Shown: positions 23,423 to 32,425 of the stretch, one piece after another | Layout of the letters: every line of letters starts with the position of its first letter | Numbering within the stretch: position 1 is the stretch's first letter | NCBI GenBank assembly: GCA_947623935.1 | Contig: CANQIE010000006.1 | Coordinates: 1-44,640, forward strand | DNA length: 44,640 bases | Direction: 5' to 3' | Source of the DNA: an uncultured Bacilli bacterium | GTDB taxonomy: Bacteria > Bacillota_I > Bacilli_A > RF39 > UBA660 | Program-made: the position numbers and the translations under genes | The notes under the pieces: model-generated | The model's database searches: none | What the model was told of the DNA's origin: nothing | Seen by the model: the letters and a program-made list of their open reading frames with translations, nothing else

Positions 23423-24088
23423 CTATTTAATTTCTTCCTCTAACTGGATATTATCTTCACTTGGAAGTTCTCCTACTTCTGGTTGATAGATATATTCTTG
23501 TTCGTACTCCAAAAATTCGCTTTCTTCTCGTTTCGGTTTAAAGATATCAATCGATTCTTCCGAATAATTTAAGATGTTGTTTCCAACAAAGGTCGCAAGT
23601 ACATCGTCGTTATACTGAACGCTCGATAAAATGAGCAGTATATGACTGATGGCATCTTTTAAATCTGCTTCTTCGATAAAGGCTTCAACCTTGGCATAAT
23701 GAAACATAGCTTCTACAAAATACTTTCCTTGTGAAGCATTGATTTCAAGATAACCACTTTTGTTGTTATAATCGAGCCTTTTCGAAAAATAACTATTTTT
23801 ATTTTCTTGATACGTATTTTCTACCTGATGTAAATAAGATACGGCATCTACATAGAGATAATAGTTATAATCTCCATCTAACAACACTTGATTGTATTGG
23901 TCTTTTTCAACCAAAGATACACCCTTAGGTAAATAATACTTATATCCTTCGAACACTTCATTGGATAAAGTATTATCGTTTTGTAAAATAGAATCAATGA
24001 TTCCCGTTAAGCTTTCATCATCGAGTCTTACCACCGTACAACCGGAAACGAGTAAAGTTACTAAAAGTAGTATTACGATTTTTTTCAT
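23423..24088 (-). CDS. Putative lipoprotein of unknown function
   Basis: A 221-residue protein with a type II signal peptide: MKKIVILLLVTLLVSGC, lipobox VSGC with the lipidated Cys at residue 17. The mature part is acidic (many Glu/Asp near the C-terminus, ending EDNIQLEEEIK), with no domain I can name. Internally, GYKYYLPKGVSLVEKDQYNQVLLDGDYNYYLYVD looks beta-rich. It should be anchored on the outer face of the cytoplasmic membrane. It precedes the Glu/Lys-rich protein by 14 bases, suggesting co-transcription with the YtxG/YtxH-like set. A TATAAT lies in the short gap upstream, so transcription may begin here. Confidence 0.78.
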   Translation of the reverse strand: MKKIVILLLVTLLVSGCTVVRLDDESLTGIIDSILQNDNTLSNEVFEGYKYYLPKGVSLVEKDQYNQVLLDGDYNYYLYVDAVSYLHQVENTYQENKNSYFSKRLDYNNKSGYLEINASQGKYFVEAMFHYAKVEAFIEEADLKDAISHILLILSSVQYNDDVLATFVGNNILNYSEESIDIFKPKREESEFLEYEQEYIYQPEVGELPSEDNIQLEEEIK

Positions 24089-24149
24089 AACTCACCTACT
24101 CTATATATTATTATAACAAATTTTGCCTAGAAATAAATACATTTTTCAT

Positions 24150-24803
24150 TTATTTTACGTTTCGCTTGCTTTTTACTTGTTCTTTAGTAGCTTCAATGTA
24201 ATAAATAGGAAGGCCAAGACTTGCAAATTTATCTTCAAACTCGGTCGTAATCAAATCTTGTTGTGTTTGATGTAAGTCTAAGGATACTTCTTGTAAGAGA
24301 TAACCATTTTGACTAAGTGAAACGAGTGAATAAGTGAAAAGGTCTTTATTATCGGTTCTTTGATAGAGATGAACATCTCCTTTAAAAAGACCCGGATATT
24401 TTTCTAGAAAGATGGGACTAGTGAGCCTTCTTAAAGCATGTCTTTTCTTAGGCCAAGGATCCGAAAAGTTTAAATAAAGCGTATCAATTTCATGATCAAA
24501 CATCTTATCAATTTCATTTGCATTTCCTCGTATAACATAGAGGTTAGTAAGATCTTTTGGAATTTTTTCAAGAGCACGTGCAATCACACTATCATACTTT
24601 TCGATTCCAACAAAGTTAATATCAGGATACTTCTTAGCCATTTCAATTAAGAACTGTCCTTTTCCCATACCGATTTCTAAATGAATAGAGTGGCTGTTTC
24701 CAAATTTTTCATGCCATTTTCCAAAATAAGAAGACCCATCGTAGATTAAAAAGGGACTATTTCTTAAAATTTCTTCTTTATTGGCAACATTTCGAAGGCG
24801 CAT
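24150..24803 (-). CDS. trmB: tRNA (guanine-N7)-methyltransferase
   Basis: Methylates N7 of G46 in the variable loop of tRNAs. The 217-residue protein has the SAM motif HLEIGMGKGQFLIEMA, the ribose-binding GIEKYDSV, and the TrmB signature LNFSDPWPKKRHALRRLTSP, followed by TDNKDLFTYSL. The C-terminal TEFEDKFASLGLPIYYIEATK block is also typical. Size is normal. It is separated by 61 bases from the lipoprotein gene and may be its own unit. Confidence 0.95.
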   Translation of the reverse strand: MRLRNVANKEEILRNSPFLIYDGSSYFGKWHEKFGNSHSIHLEIGMGKGQFLIEMAKKYPDINFVGIEKYDSVIARALEKIPKDLTNLYVIRGNANEIDKMFDHEIDTLYLNFSDPWPKKRHALRRLTSPIFLEKYPGLFKGDVHLYQRTDNKDLFTYSLVSLSQNGYLLQEVSLDLHQTQQDLITTEFEDKFASLGLPIYYIEATKEQVKSKRNVK

Positions 24804-24880
24804 ACTTTCTCACCATTTATTATTATACTAGGAACCAAATGCTTTTTTCAACATATATTAAATTGAAAAGGAGAGAAAAT

Positions 24881-25138
24881 ATGAATAACTTCCAACCCCC
24901 TTATGGATGGAATCCGAACATGGGACAAAATCCAATGGCACCCTGGCCAAATAACAATCAAGGAAATTGTAATTGTAGCAATGAAGTTAAAAATCTAGAA
25001 GGAAGAATTAGTCGCATGGAAAGACAACTTCGAAGATTAGAAGAAAGAGTCAACCGGATCGATCAAAGTTACCCTTCTGCTACCCATTATAATGATAACT
25101 ACAATAGTAACTATTCCCAAGGCTACAACATGATGTAA
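24881..25138 (+). CDS. Small Pro/Asn-rich protein with central coiled coil
   Basis: An 85-residue protein that I cannot name. The N-terminus (1-38) is rich in Pro, Asn, Gln, Trp and Gly (QPPYGWNPNMGQNPMAPWP). A highly charged heptad region (about 42-68, RISRMERQLRRLEERVNRID) follows, then a Tyr/Asn/Ser-rich tail. GGAGAG before the ATG at 24881 decides the start, although the frame is open to 24839. It has its own terminator. Such compositions occur in coat-like or surface-associated small proteins, but no signal peptide is present. Function unknown. Confidence 0.72.
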   Translation: MNNFQPPYGWNPNMGQNPMAPWPNNNQGNCNCSNEVKNLEGRISRMERQLRRLEERVNRIDQSYPSATHYNDNYNSNYSQGYNMM

Positions 25139-25141
25139 AAT

Positions 25142-25163
25142 ACGGAAAAATTCCGTGTTTTTT
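25142..25163 (+). terminator. Terminator after the small coiled-coil gene
   Basis: ACGGAA pairs with TTCCGT around a 3-base A loop, followed by a T run. Confidence 0.8.
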
Positions 25164-25197
25164 TATGATATAATAAGTAAAAAAGAGGTGAGACAAG

Positions 25198-26826
25198 ATG
25201 GAACTTAAAAACATAACTTTACATTTTGGCTTACAGACGGTCTTCGACGAAGTATCCATCTATCTTCCCGAAGGTGAAAAAGTAGGTATCGTTGGTGTAA
25301 ATGGTGCGGGCAAGACCACATTATTTAAATTGTTATTAAAAGAAATTGAACCGGACCATGGTACCATCTATTTTCCAAATAAAGTAAGAATGACTTATCT
25401 TCCTCAAGTGATTACCGATGAAATACCTTCCAGTGATATCTCTGTTTTAGACTATCTTTTAACGGGTAGACCCATTCAAAAACTAGAAAATGAAATTACT
25501 TCACTATATACCCACATGATGGAAAAAAGTGAAAAAGAACAAAACAAAGACTTAAAGAAAATTGAAAAACTAGAGCAAGAACTCGATTACTATGAACCTT
25601 TAAAAGCCGAAAGTGAACTTTTAAAATTAATCGAAGGTTTTAAGATGGATGAAAAACTGCTCGACCAAAAACTTTGTACTTTATCAGGAGGTCAAAAGTC
25701 CAAGGTAGCTTTCCTAAGACTTCTTTACAGTAAACCTGATTTTATATTACTGGATGAACCGACCAACCACTTAGATGAGCAAACTAAGGATTATGTCATC
25801 TCCTACCTAAAAAATTATCCCAGAACCATCTACATCATTTCACACGATATCGAATTTTTAAATGAAATTACGAGTAAGACTGTATTTATTGATAAAGTAC
25901 ACCATACAATGGAATTATTTGATGGCAATTATTCTAAATTCATGCGTCTTAAAGAAGAACGGGAAAAAAGAATAGAAAAAGAAGCTGAACAACAAGCCAA
26001 AGAGAAACAAAAATTAGAAGAAATCATTGCAAGATACATTCATGGAAATGAAAAGAAAGCGAAGATTGCTAAGGACCGTCAAAAGAAACTTGCCCGTCTT
26101 TTGGAAAATGAAGTCGTTGTGGAAAAGAAAAGTAAAAAAACTTCCCTGAAACTTTCAATGGAACGAGAAAGTACTCTTTTTCCCATTAAACTTGAAAACG
26201 TTTCGTTTAAATACAATAAAAACGATAAACGAAATCTCTTATATAAAATCAGTTTTGAGATCCCAAGAGGTGAACGTTTCTTGATTGTAGGAGAAAATGG
26301 TGTAGGAAAATCGACCTTGCTAAAACTAATCGTAGGACTTCTCTCTCCAGATCAAGGAAAAATCATTCTAGGACCCAAGACCGATATTGCCTATTATGCT
26401 CAAGAGCATGAACAACTAAATCCCACTCAAAACTTAATCGAGAACTTAAGTGAATTCAATTTATCTGAACACGAAGCACGAGGAGTCCTTGGAAAATTTC
26501 TTTTTGAAAATGAAGAGTTATACAAAAAAGTTAAAAACTTATCTCCTGGGGAGAGAAGCCGAATTGCACTTGCTAAATTGATGCTCAAAAAAGCCAATGT
26601 CTTAATTTTGGACGAGCCTACCAATCATTTGGATCCAGATACGCAAAAGATTATTGCTGATAACATCAAATCGTTCGAAGGAACCATCATTTTAGTTTCG
26701 CACAACACCACGTTTGTCGACCAATTAGGAATCAATCGTACTTTAATTTTGCCGGAAGGAAGACTTGATTACTATCAAAAAGAAGTCGTTTCTTATTTTG
26801 AAAAAAAGAATACCAAAAAGAGATAG
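25198..26826 (+). CDS. ABC-F family ATPase (ribosome-associated type)
   Basis: A 542-residue protein with two ABC ATPase domains and no membrane segments. Domain 1 has Walker A GVNGAGKTT (about 33-41), signature LSGGQKSKVA and Walker B FILLDEPTNHLD. Domain 2 has GENGVGKST, LSPGERSRIA and VLILDEPTNHLD. A charged helical linker (about 240-315, rich in Lys/Glu) joins them, as in ABC-F factors that act on the ribosome E site in translation or antibiotic protection. Length matches YdiF/YkpA-type housekeeping members. No resistance phenotype can be read from the sequence. Confidence 0.92.
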   Translation: MELKNITLHFGLQTVFDEVSIYLPEGEKVGIVGVNGAGKTTLFKLLLKEIEPDHGTIYFPNKVRMTYLPQVITDEIPSSDISVLDYLLTGRPIQKLENEITSLYTHMMEKSEKEQNKDLKKIEKLEQELDYYEPLKAESELLKLIEGFKMDEKLLDQKLCTLSGGQKSKVAFLRLLYSKPDFILLDEPTNHLDEQTKDYVISYLKNYPRTIYIISHDIEFLNEITSKTVFIDKVHHTMELFDGNYSKFMRLKEEREKRIEKEAEQQAKEKQKLEEIIARYIHGNEKKAKIAKDRQKKLARLLENEVVVEKKSKKTSLKLSMERESTLFPIKLENVSFKYNKNDKRNLLYKISFEIPRGERFLIVGENGVGKSTLLKLIVGLLSPDQGKIILGPKTDIAYYAQEHEQLNPTQNLIENLSEFNLSEHEARGVLGKFLFENEELYKKVKNLSPGERSRIALAKLMLKKANVLILDEPTNHLDPDTQKIIADNIKSFEGTIILVSHNTTFVDQLGINRTLILPEGRLDYYQKEVVSYFEKKNTKKR

Positions 26827-26899
26827 GAGAAAACGACTAGAAAACATGGATTTTTTTAAAGAAGCCGTGTTATACTAAAAATAAGGTAAGGTGATTGGA

Positions 26900-28177
26900 A
26901 TGCACTTCATAACAGAAATCGATCTTAAAAAATACGATGACTTTGTCAAAAACCACAAAAAAAGTCATTTCTTACAAAGTGCTACCTGGGGAAAATTTGA
27001 AGAAAAAGAAGCAGATCGCATTCCCCATTATGTAGGAATGGAAGATGAAAACCATCATTTGGTTGCAGCAGCATTACTCCTCGAAAAAAAATTGCCTTTA
27101 GGCTACTGTTACTTCTATTCACCACGGGGCTATGTCATTGACTTTGACGATTTTGACTTAGTTACCACTTTTACGAAGGAATTAAAGCGTTATTTAAAGA
27201 AAAAAAGAGCACTTTTTGTCAAAATCGATCCTGATATCAAACTAGAGACGTTAGATATCGATGGAAACGTACTTGAAGATAAAGAAAATCATTTTGCACT
27301 AGTCGACCACTTAAAGTCCTTGGGTTATCGTCATTTTGGCTACAATAAAAATTTTGAAAATAGTGAACCCCGTTATACCTTCCGTCTTGATTTAACGCCC
27401 TCAATCGAAGAGATTGTAGAACACTTTCATCCAACAACCAAAAAAATTATTAAACGTGGAAATCCCTTTCATTTAATTTTAGAAAAAAACGAAGAAGCGA
27501 GCATCGAAGACTTTTATTTGACTATGATGGAAACCGCCAAAAGAGAAAAAGTTCTTTACCACGATATCGAATACTATAAAGCTTTCTATGAAATGCTTCA
27601 TAAAAAAAATCAATCTGATTTATATGTCGTATCGATCAATACTCAAGAATTAAAAGAAAATTATGAAAGTAAAATCAAAGAATTAAAAGAAAAAATAGCA
27701 TCTTTCGATGGAAAGACCGATACAAAAAATCAAAACAAAAAACAAGAATTTGTGAATCAATTAACCAAAAAAGAAAAAGAGTACGAAGAAATTCAACAAA
27801 TCAAAGAGAAAAGACTCGTTCTATCTTCGATACTAACCGCTAAATATGGAGATAAAGTTTGGACGGTACACGGAGGAAATCATTCCTTATTAAGAGAATT
27901 AAATGCCAATTACTTTATCTATTTTGAAATCATTAAAGATGCGAAAAAAGAAGGTTTTCATTACATTGATTTCTTTGGTACTACAGGAGATCCTAGGGAA
28001 GAAAATCCCATCTATGGAATTCATTTATTTAAAAAACGTTTAGGAGGAGAATACACCGAGTTTATTGGAGAGTTTGATTTAGTAAGCAAACCCCTACTCT
28101 ACTTCATCTTTCAAAAACTAATCCCCTTCTACCGCAAGATGAAAAGAAAAAGCCAAAGGAGGAACCAAGACCTATGA
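26900..28177 (+). CDS. FemABX peptidyltransferase 1 (peptidoglycan cross-bridge)
   Basis: FemABX proteins add amino acids from aminoacyl-tRNA to the peptide stem of peptidoglycan precursors. The 425-residue protein shows two GNAT-like halves (about 1-165 and 165-415) and, inside the second half, a Lys/Glu-rich antiparallel coiled-coil arm (about 245-310) that binds tRNA in this family. Conserved pieces are HFLQSATWGKFEE, YSPRGYVIDF, YRHFGYNKN, RGNPF, and HYIDFFGTTGDPREENPIYGIHLFKKRLGGEYTEFIGEFDLV. GTG at 26891 is in frame, but AAGGTG is better spaced for 26900. It overlaps the next FemABX gene by 4 bases. The amino acid added is not deducible. Confidence 0.9.
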   Translation: MHFITEIDLKKYDDFVKNHKKSHFLQSATWGKFEEKEADRIPHYVGMEDENHHLVAAALLLEKKLPLGYCYFYSPRGYVIDFDDFDLVTTFTKELKRYLKKKRALFVKIDPDIKLETLDIDGNVLEDKENHFALVDHLKSLGYRHFGYNKNFENSEPRYTFRLDLTPSIEEIVEHFHPTTKKIIKRGNPFHLILEKNEEASIEDFYLTMMETAKREKVLYHDIEYYKAFYEMLHKKNQSDLYVVSINTQELKENYESKIKELKEKIASFDGKTDTKNQNKKQEFVNQLTKKEKEYEEIQQIKEKRLVLSSILTAKYGDKVWTVHGGNHSLLRELNANYFIYFEIIKDAKKEGFHYIDFFGTTGDPREENPIYGIHLFKKRLGGEYTEFIGEFDLVSKPLLYFIFQKLIPFYRKMKRKSQRRNQDL

Positions 28178-29484
28178 AATTCGAAGAATTAACCAAAGAA
28201 GAATTTAGTGCTTTTGCCAAAACACATCCTTTGCAAAACTTTCACCAAACCACTGCGTGGGGCGATTTAAAGAAGAGAACCGCTTGGGAAAGTTATTATG
28301 TGGGTATGAAAGATAAAAAAGGAAAATTACTTTGTGCTTCCTTACTACTAGCCAAAAATACCCCTATCAAAAGAAAAATGTTCTACGCGCCACGAGGCTT
28401 CTTAATCGATTTTGAAGATAAAAAACTACTTGCTTCCTTTACCGAAGCTTTAAAAATGTTTATTAAAGAAAAAAAAGGATTCTTTTTAAAGATTGATCCG
28501 TATCTCGATTACCAAGAACGAGATATCGATGGAAACGTAGTCAAAGATGGATTCAATCATCAAAAAGCAGTCGATAATCTGGTAGAAAATGGTTATAAAC
28601 ATTATGGTTTTAATCTTTACCAAGATACCCTTCAACCTAGATGGATGTTTACAACGACAACAAAGAACCGTAGTTTAGATGATATTTTAAAAGAGATGGA
28701 TCCGAAGACTAGACAAGTACTCCATCGAAATGAACGACTTGGAATGACCGTACGAGAAATTAAAGAAGATGAACTCGATAAGTTTAAAAAAGTCATGGAA
28801 CATACGAGCAATAGAAGAGAATTTATTGATCGTCCATTCTCCTATTATAAAAACATGTTTGAAGTACTAGGCAAAGAAAACATGATTAAAGTACTTTTAG
28901 CTGAATTGGATATTCCGAAAATCGTTTCGAATTTAGAAGATGAGAAAAAAGCGGTTCAAAAAGAAAAAAACGATCGCCTTTATAAAAAAGAACATGGCAT
29001 CAACCAAATGAATGAAAAGAAATTTGCCCAGAAACAAAAAGAAGACGAAGAACACATTGCACGTCTTGAGAAAAAGATTAAAGAAATGGAAAGTCTTGCC
29101 AAAAAACATGGAGATGTCATTGTTCTAGGAGGTATTCTATTCTTAATCTATGGCAAAGAAGTTCTCTCTCTAGTGGGTGGAAGTTATCAAGAATTCATGG
29201 AATATAATTCCGCTTATACCGTTCATTATGCTGGATTAAAATACGCTTGGGAAAATCATTTTGACCGGTATAACTTCTATGGTATTACAGGGGACTTTAG
29301 CGAATCTAATCCTTATTATGGACTATACCTATTTAAACGAGGCTTTGGAGGTCAAGTAGAAGAACTAATCGGTGAATTTGATCTCATCATTAGTAAACCT
29401 TATTACTATCTCTATAAAGTAGCCTTTGGTCTTTATCATAAATTAAAAAGTATCAAAGCAAAGATCCAAAAAAAGAATGCTTAA
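28174..29484 (+). CDS. FemABX peptidyltransferase 2
   Basis: A 436-residue paralogue of the preceding gene, translationally coupled to it through an ATGA overlap. It keeps NFHQTTAWGDLK, YAPRGFLIDFED, the substrate-binding RWMF strand, VLHRNERLGMTV, the coiled-coil arm (about 245-310, rich in Lys/Glu), and the closing block YNFYGITGDFSESNPYYGLYLFKRGFGGQVEELIGEFDL. Two adjacent enzymes in a pair suggest sequential addition of two residues to the interpeptide bridge, as with FemA/FemB or MurM/MurN. A third copy is encoded 1.7 kb downstream on the other strand. Confidence 0.9.
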   Translation: MKFEELTKEEFSAFAKTHPLQNFHQTTAWGDLKKRTAWESYYVGMKDKKGKLLCASLLLAKNTPIKRKMFYAPRGFLIDFEDKKLLASFTEALKMFIKEKKGFFLKIDPYLDYQERDIDGNVVKDGFNHQKAVDNLVENGYKHYGFNLYQDTLQPRWMFTTTTKNRSLDDILKEMDPKTRQVLHRNERLGMTVREIKEDELDKFKKVMEHTSNRREFIDRPFSYYKNMFEVLGKENMIKVLLAELDIPKIVSNLEDEKKAVQKEKNDRLYKKEHGINQMNEKKFAQKQKEDEEHIARLEKKIKEMESLAKKHGDVIVLGGILFLIYGKEVLSLVGGSYQEFMEYNSAYTVHYAGLKYAWENHFDRYNFYGITGDFSESNPYYGLYLFKRGFGGQVEELIGEFDLIISKPYYYLYKVAFGLYHKLKSIKAKIQKKNA

Positions 29485-29504
29485 TCTCTAAGCACTCTTT
29501 TTAT
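29474..29504. terminator. Bidirectional terminator after the FemABX pair
   Basis: TGCTTA pairs with TAAGCA around a 5-base loop, extended by AAAGA and TCTTT, with T-tracts on both strands. Confidence 0.7.
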
Positions 29505-30352
29505 TTTTGATACGTTTTAACATATTTTTTTCCAGAATATGGATTACATTTTACTTTACTATAAGATGTTTCCAGCTTTAATTCTCTTGGATAAGTTAAT
29601 GATTCTACAACCGAGCATCTACTTTCACTTGGAGTAAAAGCCTTATCTAATTTTTTAGTAGGTGTCTTATAGTATACACACATCATAGATTCCTCTGAAG
29701 GTTGATATAAAGCTCCTTCAAAATAGTCTTCTTTGGTAGGATCACCATTGATACTAAGCTCAAGTCTTGAATGATTCATGTTTTCTTTTAAGAATAATGT
29801 CACTGGATTCTTTTTATTGGCTTTAGAAGCTTCTGTTAAAACTTCTTGAATAGCCAAATGTATATCTTGATACATTTCACGTTGTTCTAATGGATCAATT
29901 GCTAAAGCTTCCATATAAGTTGGAATCATATCAAAAGATAAATCTTCATCTGTCACTTGGTTCATTCCAAAATCGTAACCAAATTCCTTTTTAGAAAAGA
30001 TTTTGCTAATATCTCTACCATTCGTTGTATAGTGAATATGAACTATATTTTCACCTTTATATGAGTACATCGTAATCGTTCCATCAAAAGTAGCATTTTT
30101 CCAAGATAAAGTATATTTATCGTCAGCTTGTTCCCCTTCTGTAGTAAAGCTTAATGTTTCTTTCTTGTTCGCTGCTTCGGCAAAACTAAAGAATTCGTCA
30201 AGGGAACTTACTAATTTCGGATAAACTTTAGGACTTTCTTCCTCCGTTATTTCCGTTGCATCAATAAGTGCTTCACGAGCTGTTTTTTCACTACTTTTAT
30301 CTTGTGAAATTAAATATGATCCATAGATATCAAAAACATAATAATTTTTCAT
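29501..30352 (-). CDS. Hypothetical protein
   Basis: A 283-residue protein I do not recognise. No signal peptide or membrane segment is visible, and the sequence alternates Thr/Lys-rich beta-like stretches with short helices, for example YTLSWKNATFDGTITMYSYKGENIVHIHYTT. The C-terminal 60 residues contain three cysteines. It is a single-gene unit with its own promoter, directed toward the FemABX pair and ending at a bidirectional terminator. Comparison with the other hypothetical at 34166-34918 shows similar size and style but no alignment I would trust. Confidence 0.6.
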   Translation of the reverse strand: MKNYYVFDIYGSYLISQDKSSEKTAREALIDATEITEEESPKVYPKLVSSLDEFFSFAEAANKKETLSFTTEGEQADDKYTLSWKNATFDGTITMYSYKGENIVHIHYTTNGRDISKIFSKKEFGYDFGMNQVTDEDLSFDMIPTYMEALAIDPLEQREMYQDIHLAIQEVLTEASKANKKNPVTLFLKENMNHSRLELSINGDPTKEDYFEGALYQPSEESMMCVYYKTPTKKLDKAFTPSESRCSVVESLTYPRELKLETSYSKVKCNPYSGKKYVKTYQK

Positions 30353-30385
30353 GCTTTTTTCATCCCCTTTTCAATAACGTTCTAT

Positions 30386-30414
30386 ATTTTAGCATAAAAA
30401 AAGCGTTTTGTCAA
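30386..30414 (-). promoter_or_regulatory. Promoter of the hypothetical gene at 29501-30352
   Basis: Minus strand TTGACA (30409-30414), 17-base spacer, TAAAAT (30386-30391). The -35 lies inside the upstream gene's terminator. Confidence 0.7.
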
Positions 30415-30430
30415 ACAAAACATGCTATTT
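30396..30430 (-). terminator. Terminator overlapping a promoter
   Basis: On the minus strand AGCATGTTTTG pairs with CAAAACGCT and continues into TTTTTTT. It ends the 30425-31108 gene and its loop holds the next -35. Confidence 0.6.
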
Positions 30431-31108
30431 TTTCATATAAATCTTATCGTTATCCACTGGAATATCAATCTCATGCATCGAAAGATAAGAAGTGAGTCCT
30501 TTGGTATAATGATTTACAATCTGTTCTCTCCTACTTACTAAGGATTCTTTTTCTGTTGTAACATCCTTGACTTTTTGCTCTAAAGTAGCTTTCTCCTTTT
30601 CAAAAGGAATCTTTTCTTGCCGAATAGAGTCTATTTTTTCTTTTACTCTATCCTCATAATCTATAGGGTAAGTCTCCACGATTTTCTTCTTCATGTTATA
30701 TTCTCCTAAACCATCAAAGAAAAGCGAATCCTTAGCATCCATTTTATATAGAATAGCCCCAATAGATAAAAATGAAATACCTCCAACGATACTTAATAAA
30801 GGAACAGAAAGGGATAAAAACAAAGAATGGATAACAAAAAGAAAAATAGGAACACCAATAAGGGCAATACCAAAGGAACAAAAAAGCGTTCTTAAAGTAG
30901 CTTTGGTCTTGGTCATAGAAGAAAAGTTCTTTTTATGAAGGCGATAACTTTCTAAATTACAATTAAGAAGGTTCTCTTGTGTTGCTTTATATTCAATTTC
31001 TTGTGTCTTTTTATAAATTCCTTGATTTAGATCATTCAATCTAATATCACATTGCACCATTTCTTCATCCATTTCTTTTAACATTTCTTGAAAAGCCTGA
31101 TAAGTCAT
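30425..31108 (-). CDS. Two-TM membrane protein flanked by coiled coils
   Basis: A 227-residue protein of unknown family. Residues 1-70 are helical and charged. Two closely spaced hydrophobic segments follow (about 72-95 and 97-117, FCSFGIALIGVPIFLFVIHS and LFLSLSVPLLSIVGGISFLS), and residues about 150-205 form another Lys/Glu coiled coil. Both ends are therefore likely on the same, cytoplasmic side. It is monocistronic, with promoter TTGAAA/TAAGAT upstream. No enzymatic motif is seen. A structural or mechanosensing-type scaffold would be speculation. Confidence 0.62.
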   Translation of the reverse strand: MTYQAFQEMLKEMDEEMVQCDIRLNDLNQGIYKKTQEIEYKATQENLLNCNLESYRLHKKNFSSMTKTKATLRTLFCSFGIALIGVPIFLFVIHSLFLSLSVPLLSIVGGISFLSIGAILYKMDAKDSLFFDGLGEYNMKKKIVETYPIDYEDRVKEKIDSIRQEKIPFEKEKATLEQKVKDVTTEKESLVSRREQIVNHYTKGLTSYLSMHEIDIPVDNDKIYMKK

Positions 31109-31135
31109 ATGATTATCTCCTTAAAAACAGTTATT

Positions 31136-31164
31136 ATCTTAGCACAAAAAAAGAAACTTTTCAA
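31136..31164 (-). promoter_or_regulatory. Promoter of the two-TM protein gene
   Basis: Minus strand TTGAAA (31159-31164), 17-base spacer, TAAGAT (31136-31141). It overlaps a weak hairpin and T-tract that probably ends the upstream FemABX gene. Confidence 0.55.
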
Positions 31165-31170
31165 TCTCTT

Positions 31171-32421
31171 TTAGTGCTTGATAATCTTCTTCAAAAAGTC
31201 ATAGATGGTATTGAAGAATGTCACGGGTAAAGTAAACTGACCAATGTATTCGATGACTTCTCCACCAAAACCTCGTTTAAATTCATAGACACCATAGAAA
31301 GGATTGTTTTCTTTTTCAAAATTTCCACTAATGCCATAGAAATTGCACGCTTTAAAACCTTCTTTATAAGCATCTTTTATATGTTGGTCGTACATGGCAT
31401 ATTTAGGAGTAAAACTATGGTACTCAACTAAGCTTCCAGAAGTAAGGGTCAAATATTCGCTTCCACTTCGAAGTGACAACAAACATCCAATGGCTCTTCC
31501 CTTAGGATAATTCTTTTTAAATTCATTTGCTTTTTCTACTTCTTCTTTGTATTTTTCTACTAGGTGTTGGCTCGTTTCTTTCTTGGCTTTTAATTTGGCT
31601 CCTACATTGTTGCTTTGCATCTTTAAGACAATCTCTTGATAATTCTTTTCTTCTTCTTTAAGTAAGTTTTTACTATGTTCAAGATAAATATCCGGATCTA
31701 GATAGGCAATATATATCGTCATTAAATCATGCATGTACTCATACATTTCTTGATAGTAAGCTAAATCACGGAAAAAGAATTCTTTCCTTCGAGCCGTGGA
31801 TTCAAATAACTCTTCCATGACCGGTAAATCTTCAATAGACCCTTTTTTAACAATTAAACCTTTTTTATAACTTGACTCCATATTCTTTCGTGTACTTTTT
31901 GAAAACTTTTCTTTTTTAACTTCATACGGTTCATCTAATAGAAGACGATAGGCAAAACGTACTTGCATGGCTTCCAAATATTGATTAAATCCAAAATGAC
32001 GATAACCTAGATTGATTAGGTTTTGAAAAGCTTCCGTATCTTGGTCATCAAGTTCTTTAATAGAGCCGTCACTTAAACGAGTACGATAAATTAAATTAGG
32101 GTCCATGATAATACGGAAGCCTTTACGTGCTTTCGCAAACGCTTTAATTTCTTTCGTAAAAAAGGATAAAAGAGGTACATCATGATAATCGATTAAAAAT
32201 CCTCTTGGGGCATAGAAAGAACGTCGTCCTAAAAGAAGAGTATGTTCTTCTAATAAAGTTGCAGCTTTAATCTTTCCCTTTTCTTTAACACCTACATAAT
32301 GTACTTTAATTCCTTGATGGGTTTTCAAATGTCCTAAGTAAGTAGTCTGCATAAAACTCTCTTGTGGATAGGTACTAGCAAAATCCATAAACTCTTGTTC
32401 CGTTAAAGTTACAAATTCCAT
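31171..32421 (-). CDS. FemABX peptidyltransferase 3
   Basis: A 416-residue member of the same family as the genes at 26900 and 28174. It has SFMQTTYLGHLKTHQG, FYAPRGFLIDYHD, YRHFGFNQYLEAMQVRF, the SKSTRKNMESSYKKG strand, the Lys/Glu coiled-coil arm (about 245-300), and CNFYGISGNFEKENNPFYGVYEFKRGFGGEVIEYIGQF. It follows the MurJ-like flippase gene by only 4 bases, so lipid II modification and lipid II flipping appear co-expressed. By analogy it may add the first residue of the bridge, but order of action among the three enzymes cannot be assigned from sequence. Confidence 0.9.
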   Translation of the reverse strand: MEFVTLTEQEFMDFASTYPQESFMQTTYLGHLKTHQGIKVHYVGVKEKGKIKAATLLEEHTLLLGRRSFYAPRGFLIDYHDVPLLSFFTKEIKAFAKARKGFRIIMDPNLIYRTRLSDGSIKELDDQDTEAFQNLINLGYRHFGFNQYLEAMQVRFAYRLLLDEPYEVKKEKFSKSTRKNMESSYKKGLIVKKGSIEDLPVMEELFESTARRKEFFFRDLAYYQEMYEYMHDLMTIYIAYLDPDIYLEHSKNLLKEEEKNYQEIVLKMQSNNVGAKLKAKKETSQHLVEKYKEEVEKANEFKKNYPKGRAIGCLLSLRSGSEYLTLTSGSLVEYHSFTPKYAMYDQHIKDAYKEGFKACNFYGISGNFEKENNPFYGVYEFKRGFGGEVIEYIGQFTLPVTFFNTIYDFLKKIIKH

Positions 32422-32425
32422 GTTA

